Source of the DNA: Cystobacter ferrugineus
GTDB taxonomy: Bacteria; Myxococcota; Myxococcia; Myxococcales; Myxococcaceae
Length of the DNA stretch: 64,000 nucleotides
NCBI RefSeq assembly: GCF_001887355.1
Contig: NZ_MPIN01000005.1
Coordinates: 676,681 to 740,680 of the forward strand
Reading direction: 5' to 3'
Of this stretch, positions 44,688-53,518 are shown piece by piece. Made by a program: the position numbers and the translations under genes. The notes under the pieces are model-generated. The model made no database searches. It was not told the DNA's origin and saw only the letters and a list, made by a program, of their open reading frames with translations. Every line of letters begins with the position of its first letter. Position 1 is the stretch's first letter.

Positions 44688-46874
44688 TCAGGCCTTCATC
44701 TCCATGCGGGGGGCGGCCTCACTGGAGGAGCCCCCTCCCCCACTCCCGTTCCCGGTGGACTTGTCCTCGGACGGAGAGGCCTTCTCCTGGGCGGCCTTCT
44801 CCAGCGCCAGCTTCATCAGGGCGCTCTCGTCCGCGGCGCGCCGCGCCTCGCGCTCCTTGTAGCGGCGGATGGCCGGGGCCATGATCTCCCCGATGAGCCC
44901 CCGGTAGTCCATGCCCGCCCCCTGGGCGATGAGCACCAGGTCGCTCCACCCCGGCGTCAGGCCCGGCAGCGGGTTGCACTCGATGAAATACAGCCGGCCC
45001 TTGTCGTCCATGCGGAAGTCGATGCGCGCCACGTCCCGGCACCCCAGCGCCATGAACGAGCCGCGCGCCGCCGTGCGCAGCTTCTCCAGCAACGCGGGCT
45101 CCAGCTTCGCCGGCGCGTCGTAGCGGATGCGATCGTTCCAATCCAGCTTGTGCTGGAAGCTGTAGATGGGGTTCTTCTCCGCCTTGTCCAGGAAGACGAT
45201 CTCCATGGGCGGCAGCACGCGCGGGCGCCGCTCGCCGAGCAGGCCCACCGTGAACTCGCGTCCCCCGATGTACTCCTCGATGAGCGCGGGCTGCTGGTAC
45301 TTGGTGACGATCTCCTTGACCACCTCGCGCAGCTCCGCCTCGTTGCCGCACACGCTCTTGCTCACCACGCCCTTGGAGGAGCCCTCCGCCACCGGCTTCA
45401 CGATGAGCGGGAAGGAGGTGAACTCCTTGTTGAGCCGCTCCTTGCCCGTGTGCATGAGCTGGAAGATGGGCGTGTGGATGCCCGCCTGACGGACGATCTT
45501 CTTCGCCAGCGCCTTGTCCAACGCGATGGAGAGCGTGGCCGGATCGCTGCCCGTGTAGGGGATGTCCAACAGCTCCAGCATCGCGGGCACCTGGCTCTCG
45601 CGGTTGCGGCCCTTGAAGCCCTCGGCGATGTTGAAGACGATGTCCAACGGCGTGCTCGCGAGCACGCTGGGCAGCTCCGCCGTGGCCTCCAGGTCCACCA
45701 CCTCGTGGCCCCATGAGGCGATGGCCTCGCGGATGGCCTGCAGCGTGGTGGGCGAGTCGTACTCGGCCTCGCTGTCCTCGGTGGCCCCAGGCTCGGCCGT
45801 GGGCTTCACGCGCTTGACGTTGTAGGTGAAACCCACGCGCAAGGGGCCCGTCTTGCGCGCGGGCTTGCCCTGGCGCCGGCCGTCCTTGATCTTGTAGCGC
45901 CGCCCCGCGCTCTGGATGATGGCGTTGACGACGCCGTCCAGGTGCACGCCCTCCAGCGCCGCCGAGGCGTAGATGCCCGCGCCCTGCTCCAGGCTCGGCA
46001 GTGCGTTGAGCTCCAGGAAGTACGGCACGCCCGCGTCGCTCAACCGGAAGTCGATGCGCCCCAGGTCCCGGCAGTCGAGCACCGCGATGATCTTCTTGGA
46101 CACCGTGCGCAGCTCCTCGACGATCTTCACCGGGAGCCGGGCCGGGGCGCGCACCTTGACGGCGCTCTCGCGCTTCGTCTTCAACTCGTAGTCGTAGATG
46201 TCGTACTTGCGCCCGGCGATGGCGGCCGGATCGATGTCGTACGACACCGGGCTGAGCACGCCGTCATGGTCGTTCTGCACCGCCGCCAGGTACGGCACGG
46301 TGATGTCGGTGCCCCGGATGAACTCCTCCACCAGCACGCCATTGGGATAGCGCGAGAGCGCGTGGGCCACCTTCGTCCGGGCCTCCTCGACGGTCTCGGC
46401 CACCGAGTCCTGGGTGATGCCCTTGGAGGAGCCCTCGAAGTTGGGCTTGATGATGACGGGAAAGCGCAGCTCCTCGACCTTCAGCTCGTTGAGGTGCTCG
46501 ACGAACTGCCAGCCCGGGGTGCGGATGCCGTGCTTGCTGAGCACCAGCTTGGTGAGCTGCTTGTCCAGGGTGATGGCCAGCGCGTAGGCATCCGAGCCCG
46601 TGTAGGCGAAGCCCAGCTCCTCGAAGAGCGCGGGATAGAAAGCCTCACGGAAGCGGCCCCGGCGGCCCTCGGCGATGTTGAAGATGAGATCCGGACTGTA
46701 GGCCTCCAGGCGAGCCACGGTGCGCGAGGCGGGTCCGCTCACCTCGAAGCGCTCCAGCCGGTGGCCGAGCCGCTCGATGGCCGCGGCCAGCGTGTTCACC
46801 GTCTCCTGGGAGTCGAACTCCGCCTCTTCTTCCGAGTCGGACAGCTTGAGGTTGTACGTCAGCGCGATGCGCAC
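44688..46874 (-). CDS. Tandem ATP-grasp protein (two D-Ala-D-Ala-ligase-like modules)
   Basis: 728 residues from GTG 46874 (AAGGGG upstream). Two homologous D-Ala-D-Ala ligase-like modules lie head to tail. Module 1 (1-360) has DLIFNIAEG, YTGSDAYALAITLDK, FPVIIKPNFEGSSKGI, VLVEEFIRG and RIDFRLSDAGVPYFLELNAL. Module 2 (about 375-680) has DIVFNIAEGF, YTGSDPATLSIALDK, FPLIVKPVAEGSSKGV, ALIEEYIGG and RIDFRMDDKGRLYFIECNPL. Both keep the ATP-grasp Lys and metal-binding Glu/Asn, so both look active. A charged, Gly/Ser-rich tail follows. Single-module relatives join two amino acids; a two-step ligase making a short peptide is possible. Overlaps the RDD gene by 16 bases. Confidence 0.85.
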   Translation of the reverse strand: MRIALTYNLKLSDSEEEAEFDSQETVNTLAAAIERLGHRLERFEVSGPASRTVARLEAYSPDLIFNIAEGRRGRFREAFYPALFEELGFAYTGSDAYALAITLDKQLTKLVLSKHGIRTPGWQFVEHLNELKVEELRFPVIIKPNFEGSSKGITQDSVAETVEEARTKVAHALSRYPNGVLVEEFIRGTDITVPYLAAVQNDHDGVLSPVSYDIDPAAIAGRKYDIYDYELKTKRESAVKVRAPARLPVKIVEELRTVSKKIIAVLDCRDLGRIDFRLSDAGVPYFLELNALPSLEQGAGIYASAALEGVHLDGVVNAIIQSAGRRYKIKDGRRQGKPARKTGPLRVGFTYNVKRVKPTAEPGATEDSEAEYDSPTTLQAIREAIASWGHEVVDLEATAELPSVLASTPLDIVFNIAEGFKGRNRESQVPAMLELLDIPYTGSDPATLSIALDKALAKKIVRQAGIHTPIFQLMHTGKERLNKEFTSFPLIVKPVAEGSSKGVVSKSVCGNEAELREVVKEIVTKYQQPALIEEYIGGREFTVGLLGERRPRVLPPMEIVFLDKAEKNPIYSFQHKLDWNDRIRYDAPAKLEPALLEKLRTAARGSFMALGCRDVARIDFRMDDKGRLYFIECNPLPGLTPGWSDLVLIAQGAGMDYRGLIGEIMAPAIRRYKEREARRAADESALMKLALEKAAQEKASPSEDKSTGNGSGGGGSSSEAAPRMEMKA

Positions 46875-47491
46875 GGCTTTCCCCTTGTGGACTTCTGAAA
46901 TGAGCGGCCCCGACGCACCCGGGCCGCGGAAAGGAAACGGCCCGGGACGCGCGCGGGCGTCACGGGCGAACGAGCGGCGGTGGTGGCTCCGGCGACGACC
47001 TTGCCGTCCACCACCTGGGTCTGGGCCCACGTATCTCCGAGCCTCCAGCCCAGCGGATCCCTCACCACGCGCAGGGCCTCCACGCCGCCAATGACGACGA
47101 GCCCGGCGAGGAAGGCCACGCGGCCCAGGGGCTCGGGCATCATCCCGAGCAGGACGATGAGGGCCAGGGGCGCGTTGCGCAAGGTGCTGTCACGGTGGCG
47201 CGCGGCCGAGCGCGTGGGCAGGTGCATGACCTTCACGCCGAAGATGCGCTTGCCCACGCTCTGGCCCTGGAGCATGCCGTCGGCCAGGAGCAGGAAGAGC
47301 AGCGCCAGCACACTGCCCGCGCCACCGCCCACCACGTAGAAGCCCCAGGCCACGAGCACGTCCACCAGGCGCGCCCCCAGCCGCAGCCACAGCGAGGCCT
47401 TGGGATAGGGCGAGCCGGCGGCCTCCTTCTCGTCCACCACGCGCAGGCCATGGCGGCGCGAGGAGGCGTACAACTCCGGGGCAGCACTCAC
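46859..47491 (-). CDS. RDD-family membrane protein
   Basis: 210 residues. The RDD domain starts at LWLRLGARLVDVLVAWGFYVV (Arg-Asp pair in ARLVD) and includes DGMLQGQSVGKRIFGVKVM, its other hallmark. About four membrane segments run from 40 to 145 (VLVAWGFYVVGGGAGSVLAL, LALLFLLLADG, LALIVLLGMMP, VAFLAGLVVIGGVEAL). RDD proteins are small integral membrane proteins, some of them transporters. The start overlaps the DUF4177 stop by 4 bases and the end overlaps the ATP-grasp start by 16 bases, so translation of the three genes is coupled. Confidence 0.82.
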   Translation of the reverse strand: MSAAPELYASSRRHGLRVVDEKEAAGSPYPKASLWLRLGARLVDVLVAWGFYVVGGGAGSVLALLFLLLADGMLQGQSVGKRIFGVKVMHLPTRSAARHRDSTLRNAPLALIVLLGMMPEPLGRVAFLAGLVVIGGVEALRVVRDPLGWRLGDTWAQTQVVDGKVVAGATTAARSPVTPARVPGRFLSAARVRRGRSFQKSTRGKPCASR

Positions 47492-48030
47492 TCGTCGGGC
47501 TCCAGGATGAGGCCCCGCTCGGGGCGCTCCGGCTCGTCCAGGCCCGCGAGCTGCGCGAGCCGCTCGTGCGCGCTCACCATGCCCGGGGGCCGCGAGTAGA
47601 CATACTCGGAGGAGGACGCGGCGGCGTTGCCGGTGAAGTCCGGCGAGGCCACCAGCCGCGCGGAAGGAGAGCCCGTCTCGGCCATCTCGCGCAGGCGGCC
47701 GCGCGCGGCCTCCACGTCATGCGCCGCGGGCGCTCCCTCGCGGGTGAAGAAGACGAACGCCATGGCGGGCCGCTTGGAGGACTCGCGCATGGCGAACTGC
47801 ACGCCGTCCAGGTTCCACCCCTGGGCGCTCCACTCATTCACGGTGCGCTCCAGCGTGCCCTCGTCGACCGTGGACAGCTCGACGACCTTGTACTGCAGGG
47901 CACGCACGGGAGCAGGGGCGACGGCGGCACGCGCGGCCCCGGGACGCTTGCCCGCGCGCGCGGCGCGCCGGGGTGCCGGGGGGAGTGCCGCCTTGCGGGA
48001 CGGGGGCCGTTTCTTCTTGCGGGGGGCCAT
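47488..48030 (-). CDS. DUF4177-like protein
   Basis: 180 residues from ATG 48030; the frame is open further upstream, but that part overlaps hemB and looks non-coding. A very basic N-terminus (MAPRKKKRPPSRKAALPPAP) leads to a DUF4177-type core at about 43-93: ALQYKVVELSTVDEGTLERT, VNEWSAQGWNLDGVQFA, PAMAFVFFTRE. The C-terminus is acidic. Function unknown; the basic tail might bind nucleic acid or acidic surfaces. It sits between hemB (74 bases upstream) and the RDD gene (4-base overlap). Confidence 0.7.
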   Translation of the reverse strand: MAPRKKKRPPSRKAALPPAPRRAARAGKRPGAARAAVAPAPVRALQYKVVELSTVDEGTLERTVNEWSAQGWNLDGVQFAMRESSKRPAMAFVFFTREGAPAAHDVEAARGRLREMAETGSPSARLVASPDFTGNAAASSSEYVYSRPPGMVSAHERLAQLAGLDEPERPERGLILEPDE

Positions 48031-48104
48031 GGCCAGTTCCGGATCTTTGCCCTCAGGTGGGGGGGTGAACGCAAGCCCCCGTGAGAGCGTTTGCGCGTGG
48101 GACG

Positions 48105-49076
48105 TCAGCCGAGCAACTTCGACGCCTCGAGCGCGTGGTAGGTGATGATCTGCTCGGCGCCGGCACGCTTGATGGAGGTGAGAATCTCCAACATCAGCCG
48201 ATCCCCGTCGATCCACCCGTTCTGGGCGGCGGCCTTCACCATGGAGTACTCGCCGGACACGTTGTAGGCCACCACGGGCACATCCACGCGATCACGCACC
48301 ACGCGGATGATGTCCAGGTAGGACAGCGCGGGCTTGACCATGACCATGTCCGCGCCCTCCTCCAGGTCCAGGTCCACCTCGCGCAGGGCCTCGCGCACGT
48401 TGCCGGGATCCATCTGGTAGCCGCGGCGATCGCCGAACTGGGGCGTGCTCTGGGCGGCCTCGCGGAAGGGCCCGTAGAAGCCCGAGGCGTACTTGGCGGC
48501 GTAGGCCATGATGGGCACGTCGGTGAGGCTCACCTCGTCGAGCGCCGAGCGGATGGCGGCCACACGCCCATCCATCATGTCCGAGGGGGCGATGATGTCC
48601 GCGCCCGCCTGGGCGCACGTGACGGCCATTTGCGCGAGCAGGGGCAGCGTGTCGTCGTTGAGGACATGGCCGCCCTCGATGACGCCACAGTGACCGTGGT
48701 CCGTGTACTCGCACAGGCACACGTCCACGATGACGATCAGCTCCGGCAGGGCGTTCTTGAGCTCGCGCACGGCGCGCTGGACGATGCCCTCGCGCGCGTA
48801 GGCCTGCGAACCCCGGGCGTCCTTGTGGTCGGGGATGCCGAAGAGGATCACCGACTTGACGCCCAGCGCGTAGGCCTGACGGGCCTCGGCGAGCGCATGC
48901 TCGAGCGACAGGTTGAAGATGCCCGGCATGGAAGCGATGGGCCGGCGCACGTCCCGCCCCTCCACGACGAAGAGCGGGTAGATGAAGTTGGAGGGCGCGA
49001 GCGTCGTCTCGCGCACCATCTCACGAAGGGCCGAGGTGCGGCGCAGCCGGCGGGGGCGATGGATCGGAAAGGCCAT
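48105..49076 (-). CDS. hemB: Delta-aminolevulinic acid dehydratase (porphobilinogen synthase)
   Basis: 323 residues, the usual length. It joins two 5-aminolevulinate molecules to porphobilinogen in haem biosynthesis. Seen: [23 protein letters not shown], the zinc-site cysteines in [29 protein letters not shown], the Schiff-base lysines in [15 protein letters not shown] and [15 protein letters not shown], and [15 protein letters not shown]. The zinc cysteines place it in the Zn-dependent class. It heads a minus-strand cluster with DUF4177, RDD and ATP-grasp genes; no other haem gene is in the window. Confidence 0.97.
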   Translation of the reverse strand: MAFPIHRPRRLRRTSALREMVRETTLAPSNFIYPLFVVEGRDVRRPIASMPGIFNLSLEHALAEARQAYALGVKSVILFGIPDHKDARGSQAYAREGIVQRAVRELKNALPELIVIVDVCLCEYTDHGHCGVIEGGHVLNDDTLPLLAQMAVTCAQAGADIIAPSDMMDGRVAAIRSALDEVSLTDVPIMAYAAKYASGFYGPFREAAQSTPQFGDRRGYQMDPGNVREALREVDLDLEEGADMVMVKPALSYLDIIRVVRDRVDVPVVAYNVSGEYSMVKAAAQNGWIDGDRLMLEILTSIKRAGAEQIITYHALEASKLLG

Positions 49077-49145
49077 GGGGCGACGGTATAAACCGTCGGC
49101 GGCCCGCGAAAAGAATTGTCCTTGGGGCTGCCCGGCTCGGGCTGG

Positions 49146-49370
49146 CTAGACAGCGGCCAGGCGCCAGCCGATCCCCGGCTGTCCGTACTCCCGGGCCTGG
49201 CGCGCGGCGCGGCGCTCGGCGAGGTCCGCCTCGTGGAGTGCACGGGCATAGCGCGTCCGGGCCGCCTCGGTGTTGGCCCGCAGCTCCCGCTCGGCCGCGG
49301 CCAGTTCGCGGCGGGCCGCGCGCAGTTCCTGCTCTTCCTGCTCCATCCAATCGCTCATGAACATGGTCAT
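49146..49370 (-). CDS. Small helical protein, function unknown
   Basis: 74 residues. ATG 49370 is chosen because AGGAGG lies 4 bases upstream; the frame upstream of it is unlikely coding. It is nearly all charged helix (MEQEEQELRAARRELAAAER, ARALHEADLAERRAARQ) and could form a coiled coil. No family recognised. It ends 69 bases before the hemB start on the same strand. Confidence 0.55.
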   Translation of the reverse strand: MTMFMSDWMEQEEQELRAARRELAAAERELRANTEAARTRYARALHEADLAERRAARQAREYGQPGIGWRLAAV

Positions 49371-49620
49371 GGTGCCTCCTGGTGGGCGAGACGTTGCACA
49401 CTGCGCGCCATACCGCTTCGGCGTGCAACACCGCGAAAACACGAGGGCCGGTAGGACGGAGAGTCAGGGTCACCCCGAAATAAAGTGCGAACCGGAGTTT
49501 CCAGGGTGCGCAATTCATGCGCGCCCGCTCTCCCTCAAGCCAGACAGGGGCCTGGCGGCCCGCCCGCCCCGCGAGCGCCCGCGCGGAAATGCATCCCGGA
49601 CTCTGGCGTAGAGTCTCCTC

Positions 49621-50529
49621 GTGACGGCCATCGAAGTCGTGGGACTGCAGAAGACCTACCGGCGTGCGTTCCGCCCGGGTCATGAGGCGCTCCGGGGCGT
49701 GGATCTGCGCGTCCCCGTGGGTAGCGCGTTCGGGTTGATTGGACCGAATGGCGCGGGGAAGACGACGTTCATCAAGAGCATCCTGGGCATCGTGCAGCCC
49801 ACGGCGGGCACGGTGCGGGTGTTGGGGGGCTCGCCGGAGGATCCCCGCATCCGCGCGCGCATCGGCTACCTGCCCGAGCGTTTGCACCTGCCCGGCTCCT
49901 GGAAGCCACACGCGTTCCTCTCCACCGTGGCGCGGCTCAAGGGGCTGGAGCCGGAGCGGGCCGGAATCCCGCGTCTGCTCGAGCGCGTGGGGCTCGGGGA
50001 CGCGCTGGAGCGGCGCATCGGCGGCTACTCCAAGGGCATGCGCCAGCGGCTGGGGCTCGCGGCGGCGCTGATGGGCGAGCCCGAGCTGCTCATCCTGGAC
50101 GAGCCCACCGACGGCATCGATCCACTGGGCCGGGTGGAGGTGCGGCGGCTGCTCCAGGAGGAGGTGCGGCGCGGCACCACGCTCTTCCTCAACTCGCACC
50201 TGCTCGCGGAGACCGAGCGGGTGTGTGATCGCGTGGCGATCCTCGCCCGCGGCCAGGTGCTGCGCGAGGGGCGGCTCGGGGAGCTGGCGTCGAACCAGAG
50301 CCGGTGGCTGGCGCGCTTCGAGCCGGGCGCGGACGCCGAGGCGCTCGCGCGCGCGGGCTTCACGGCGGCGGGACCCGAGGGGCGATACCTCGTGGAAGCA
50401 GCGGACGCGGCGGGGCTGAACGCGGCGTTGGACAAGGCGCGCGCCACGGGAGCGCTGCTGGTGGAGCTCAAGCGCGACGCACAGGATCTGGAGACGGTGT
50501 TGGCCTCGGCCATGGAGGTGGCGGCATGA
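49621..50529 (+). CDS. ABC transporter ATP-binding protein
   Basis: 302 residues from GTG 49621. Walker A GPNGAGKTTF near residue 40, Q-loop area IGYLPERLHLPGSW, signature YSKGMRQRLGLAAAL near 138, Walker B LLILDEPTDGIDP and the switch His in LNSHLL. The signature is YSKGM rather than LSGGQ, common in ABC-2 exporters. The C-terminal ~80 residues (RWLARFEPGADAEALARAGF) are the accessory domain of such exporters. The stop overlaps the permease start by 4 bases. No Shine-Dalgarno is obvious, so the transcript may be near-leaderless. Confidence 0.92.
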   Translation: MTAIEVVGLQKTYRRAFRPGHEALRGVDLRVPVGSAFGLIGPNGAGKTTFIKSILGIVQPTAGTVRVLGGSPEDPRIRARIGYLPERLHLPGSWKPHAFLSTVARLKGLEPERAGIPRLLERVGLGDALERRIGGYSKGMRQRLGLAAALMGEPELLILDEPTDGIDPLGRVEVRRLLQEEVRRGTTLFLNSHLLAETERVCDRVAILARGQVLREGRLGELASNQSRWLARFEPGADAEALARAGFTAAGPEGRYLVEAADAAGLNAALDKARATGALLVELKRDAQDLETVLASAMEVAA

Positions 50530-51362
50530 GGGGCGTGGTGGGCATCGCGGGCTACGTGTTGCGCGAAGCGGCCTCGCGCAAGTTCATCCTCGCCTTCCTG
50601 CTGGGCGTCACGGGCGTGCTGGTGACCGTGGCGTTGAGCCTGCGCATCGAGGTGGTGGATGGGGCGCTGGCGGCCTCGCGGCTGTTCGGCAAGGTGGTGT
50701 CGCGAGACATCGTCGCGGTGGACGTGGCCCTGCGGCCCGTGTTCATGGCGGCCGCGAGCCTCGTCTTCTATGGAGGCATCCTGTTCGGCATCGTGGCGTG
50801 CTCGGACTTCGCGCCGAGCCTGCTGTCGCCGGGCCGCGTCGAGCACCTGCTCGCCCTGCCCCTGCGCCGCTGGCATCTGCTCGCGGGAACCTTCCTGGGG
50901 GTGATGACGCTCGCGCTGGCCGGCTCGGTATATGGCTCGCTGGGGCTGGTGCTCATCTTCGGGGTGAAGACGGGCTACTGGACGGCGGGGCCGCTGATCG
51001 CCGCCCTGCTCGCGTGCGTGAGCTTCGCGGCGGTGTACGCGGTGATGCTGACGACGGCGACGCTGGTGCGCAGCCCCGCGCTGTGCGCGGCCATGGGCGG
51101 GCTCACGCTGGTGCTCGGGGTGGTGGCGGGCTACCGCGCGAACATCGCGCCCTTCATCGAGGAGGGGCCCATGCGCGCCGTCTTCCGGGGGGGGACGTTG
51201 GTGCTGCCGCGCCTGTCGGCGCTCGCCAGCGCGAGCATGGACCTGGCGGCCTCGGTGCCCCTGACGGTGGACTCGCTGGCGATGCTGCTCGCGGGGGTGT
51301 TCGTGTTCGGCCTGGGCGTGTTGACCCTGGGCTTCTGGTGGTTCGAGGGGAAGGATTACTGA
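50526..51362 (+). CDS. ABC-2-type transporter permease
   Basis: 278 residues from ATG 50526. Six or so membrane segments: FILAFLLGVTGVLVTVALSL, VFMAAASLVFYGGILFGIVA, LAGTFLGVMTLALAGSVYGS, TAGPLIAALLACVSFAAVYA, LCAAMGGLTLVLGVVAGY and LAMLLAGVFVFGLGVLTLGF. It would pair with the preceding ATPase as an exporter. LLSPGRVEHLLALPLRRWHLL between segments 2 and 3 is typical of ABC-2 permeases. Its stop overlaps the ATG of the next gene. Substrate unknown. Confidence 0.85.
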   Translation: MRGVVGIAGYVLREAASRKFILAFLLGVTGVLVTVALSLRIEVVDGALAASRLFGKVVSRDIVAVDVALRPVFMAAASLVFYGGILFGIVACSDFAPSLLSPGRVEHLLALPLRRWHLLAGTFLGVMTLALAGSVYGSLGLVLIFGVKTGYWTAGPLIAALLACVSFAAVYAVMLTTATLVRSPALCAAMGGLTLVLGVVAGYRANIAPFIEEGPMRAVFRGGTLVLPRLSALASASMDLAASVPLTVDSLAMLLAGVFVFGLGVLTLGFWWFEGKDY

Positions 51363-52516
51363 TGAAGCGCCAACGTGGAGTGTGGCTCGCCCTGGCGGGA
51401 GGTCTGTTCGTCCTGGCCGCATGGCTGATGTTGTCCGGGCAGGGAGAGGAAGAAGCCCCCACCGCGCCGAAGGTGGAGTTCCCCCGCCGGCTGCGGCCCC
51501 AGGAGCGCGAGCGCGTGGAGCGCCGGCGCACGTACGTGATGCCCCAGGACGCCGGGGTGGCACTGGGCACGGCCAGCGAGCCGGAGCGGCCGAGGGATCC
51601 GCTGCTGGCGGCACTGCCCCGAGGGGCGGGAAAGACGGCGGTGGTCATCGAGGCCAATGCCCTCCGTTACTCGCCCATCGGAGAGCTGCTGCTGGAGTGT
51701 CTGATGAACCGCGGCGGCAAGGAACTCGAGCGCTTCAAACAGACAACGGGTGTGGATCCCTTGAAGGATCTGGATCGTCTGGTCATCACCGATGACGGGT
51801 TGATCGTCTCGGGGAACTTCGGCGACTCCCGCCTCAAGGACTTGCTCGCCCGCGATGGCTCGACGAGCTACGGAGACAACGCGAGCCTCTTCGAGCTCGG
51901 GCGCTCCCGCCCGCTCGCCGATGGCGGCGAGGCCAGGCGCCAGGGATTGTCGGTGGGCGCCTGGAATGATCAGATGCTGATGTTTGGTTTCAAGCCGGAT
52001 GGCATGAATGGCATCAAGGACATCATCGATCGGGTGGAGGGACGGGGGCCTGACGAGCCGCCGGTGATCTCCGAGAACAGCACCTATGGCGAGATGTATG
52101 GGGTGGTTTCCGTGGAGCAGCTGCGCAAGCTCTTCCCCCCGGAGCAGAAGGAGCTGGCGGATCGGCTCGCGGCGGTGGCGCGGAACGTGGAGCTGCACGT
52201 GGACGCGAGCACGGGCTTCGCGATGACGGCGCAGGTGAAGGGCCCGGACGCGGCGCTGGTGACCGACCTGGGCAAGTCGCTCGGTGGAGCGCTGTCGCTC
52301 GCTCGGATGCGGGCCCAGGCGGAGGGCGAAACCGAGCTCGCGCAGTTGCTGGACTTCGCCAAGGTGCGTCCCGCCGGGGACTCGTTCGGCCTGGAGATGG
52401 CCGTTCCCCTGGACGTCATCCAGAAGCAGCTCGCGTTCTGCCGCGAGGCGCAGGAGCCGCCGCCCGCCACGGAGTCTCCCGAAGCGGCCTCGGGTCCGTC
52501 CGAGGTCGCCCACTGA
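51362..52516 (+). CDS. Membrane-anchored protein co-transcribed with ABC exporter, function unknown
   Basis: 384 residues from ATG 51362, sharing one base with the permease stop (TGATG). One N-terminal membrane segment (VWLALAGGLFVLAAWLMLSG), then a periplasmic domain of about 330 residues: TAVVIEANALRYSPIGELLL, FKQTTGVDPLKDLDRLVITD, FGFKPDGMNGIKDIIDRVEG and NVELHVDASTGFAMTAQVKG. The sequence pattern, a test of a 'variance-like' quantity over repeated alpha/beta units, is not a family I can name. Its position makes it the likely third component of the exporter. Confidence 0.7.
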   Translation: MKRQRGVWLALAGGLFVLAAWLMLSGQGEEEAPTAPKVEFPRRLRPQERERVERRRTYVMPQDAGVALGTASEPERPRDPLLAALPRGAGKTAVVIEANALRYSPIGELLLECLMNRGGKELERFKQTTGVDPLKDLDRLVITDDGLIVSGNFGDSRLKDLLARDGSTSYGDNASLFELGRSRPLADGGEARRQGLSVGAWNDQMLMFGFKPDGMNGIKDIIDRVEGRGPDEPPVISENSTYGEMYGVVSVEQLRKLFPPEQKELADRLAAVARNVELHVDASTGFAMTAQVKGPDAALVTDLGKSLGGALSLARMRAQAEGETELAQLLDFAKVRPAGDSFGLEMAVPLDVIQKQLAFCREAQEPPPATESPEAASGPSEVAH

Positions 52517-52984
52517 AGGGGCGCGTGGGGCAGCCGCCCCCAACGTGGCTGAAGTGCTCCAGAGCGCACACCCTGTGTGCCTTTGTTGAACTCCGCGCCG
52601 GCCGCGTCTGGCCTGGGTGATCGCAGACACCCGGCCGGCCGCGTTCCGCCGTTCCCGCCACCACCGGGTGACCCGCTGCATCAATACGCCCGGTGTGGCA
52701 ATCCCAGACTCCCGAGCACGGCCCCAGCTCCCCGGAGTGCGCTTCCAGGCGCCGCGCCCGCCGCCCACGCTCGCGGCGGGTCATCGCTGACAAGACAGGG
52801 TCATCCCCCACCCTTCCTGTTGGGAAGCCTTTCGCGTCCATTCACATCCGACATTTCAGGTTGGGAAGGACTGCTGGAGGGTCCCTGCCTTTCCAGAAAA
52901 AAACGCTCTTCCGTGAGCCTTTTCATTGCCGCGATTCGAGACCTAGAATTACCAACTGGAACACAAGCTTACTGGGAGACTCCC
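52517..52984. other. 468-base intergenic region
   Basis: Begins with a short GC hairpin (GGGGC/GCCCC, about 52526-52540) that may end the ABC operon. The middle is GC-rich without a convincing gene. The last 100 bases are AT-richer (A-run near 52897) and probably hold the promoter of the next gene. Confidence 0.45.
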
Positions 52985-53467
52985 GTGCCCTACGTCGCCT
53001 TGGAGTGGGATCATAAAATCGGAAAGCCCATGATTAGCTGGATCGTCGTGGAATGTAGCGGCGTGGTGGAGAAGTGCGGCGGCCCGTCCGCCCTGCCTCC
53101 GCGCCGCGACGTCGCCTACTTCGTGGAGGAGAAGACCGCCGAGCGGGACGCCAAGGCCTTCGCCGAGTACAAGAACGCTCAGCAGGAGGGACGCCTGCGC
53201 CAGGAGACCCCGCCGACCGAGCTCCAGTGGCATGCGGCCTACCCGTGGGATCACCAGCTTCACAGCCCGTTGCTGCGCTGGGGCGTGCTCGAGTGGAACG
53301 GCAAGAACGGCAAGCCCGGCCCCCGGCTGGACGTGGCCTACTTCCTGGACCCCGTGACGGCCGAGAGCGACGCGAAGTGGTTCAGCGGGGAGAGGGACCG
53401 GTGGCTCGCCGAGCGCCCGAGCAAAACCGAGCCCCCTGCCGTGTCCCTCGCCCGCAAGGTAGGCTGA
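52985..53467 (+). CDS. Small soluble protein with internal duplication, function unknown
   Basis: 160 residues from GTG 52985, chosen for GGGAGA 5 bases upstream; the frame is open for 400 bases before it but looks non-coding. Two copies of a module are visible: YVALEWDHKIGKP...RRDVAYFVEEKTAERDAKAF (about 3-63) and WGVLEWNGKNGKPGPRLDVA followed by YFLDPVTAESDAKWF (about 99-140). The consensus is LEW-x-x-K-x-GKP...DVAYF...TAE-x-DAK-x-F. No family recognised and no signal peptide. It lies 51 bases ahead of the histidine kinase gene. Confidence 0.6.
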   Translation: MPYVALEWDHKIGKPMISWIVVECSGVVEKCGGPSALPPRRDVAYFVEEKTAERDAKAFAEYKNAQQEGRLRQETPPTELQWHAAYPWDHQLHSPLLRWGVLEWNGKNGKPGPRLDVAYFLDPVTAESDAKWFSGERDRWLAERPSKTEPPAVSLARKVG

Positions 53468-53518
53468 GGATCGCCCCAGGCTCGACCTGAACAGGACCTG
53501 GAGGGCGTGGAGCTCTGG

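Noticed and set aside
52577-52984. N-terminal extension of the small protein starting at 52985
   Set aside because: Although open, the frame reads as Pro/Arg/Ala-rich noise, and the GTG at 52985 has a good ribosome site just before the first conserved module.
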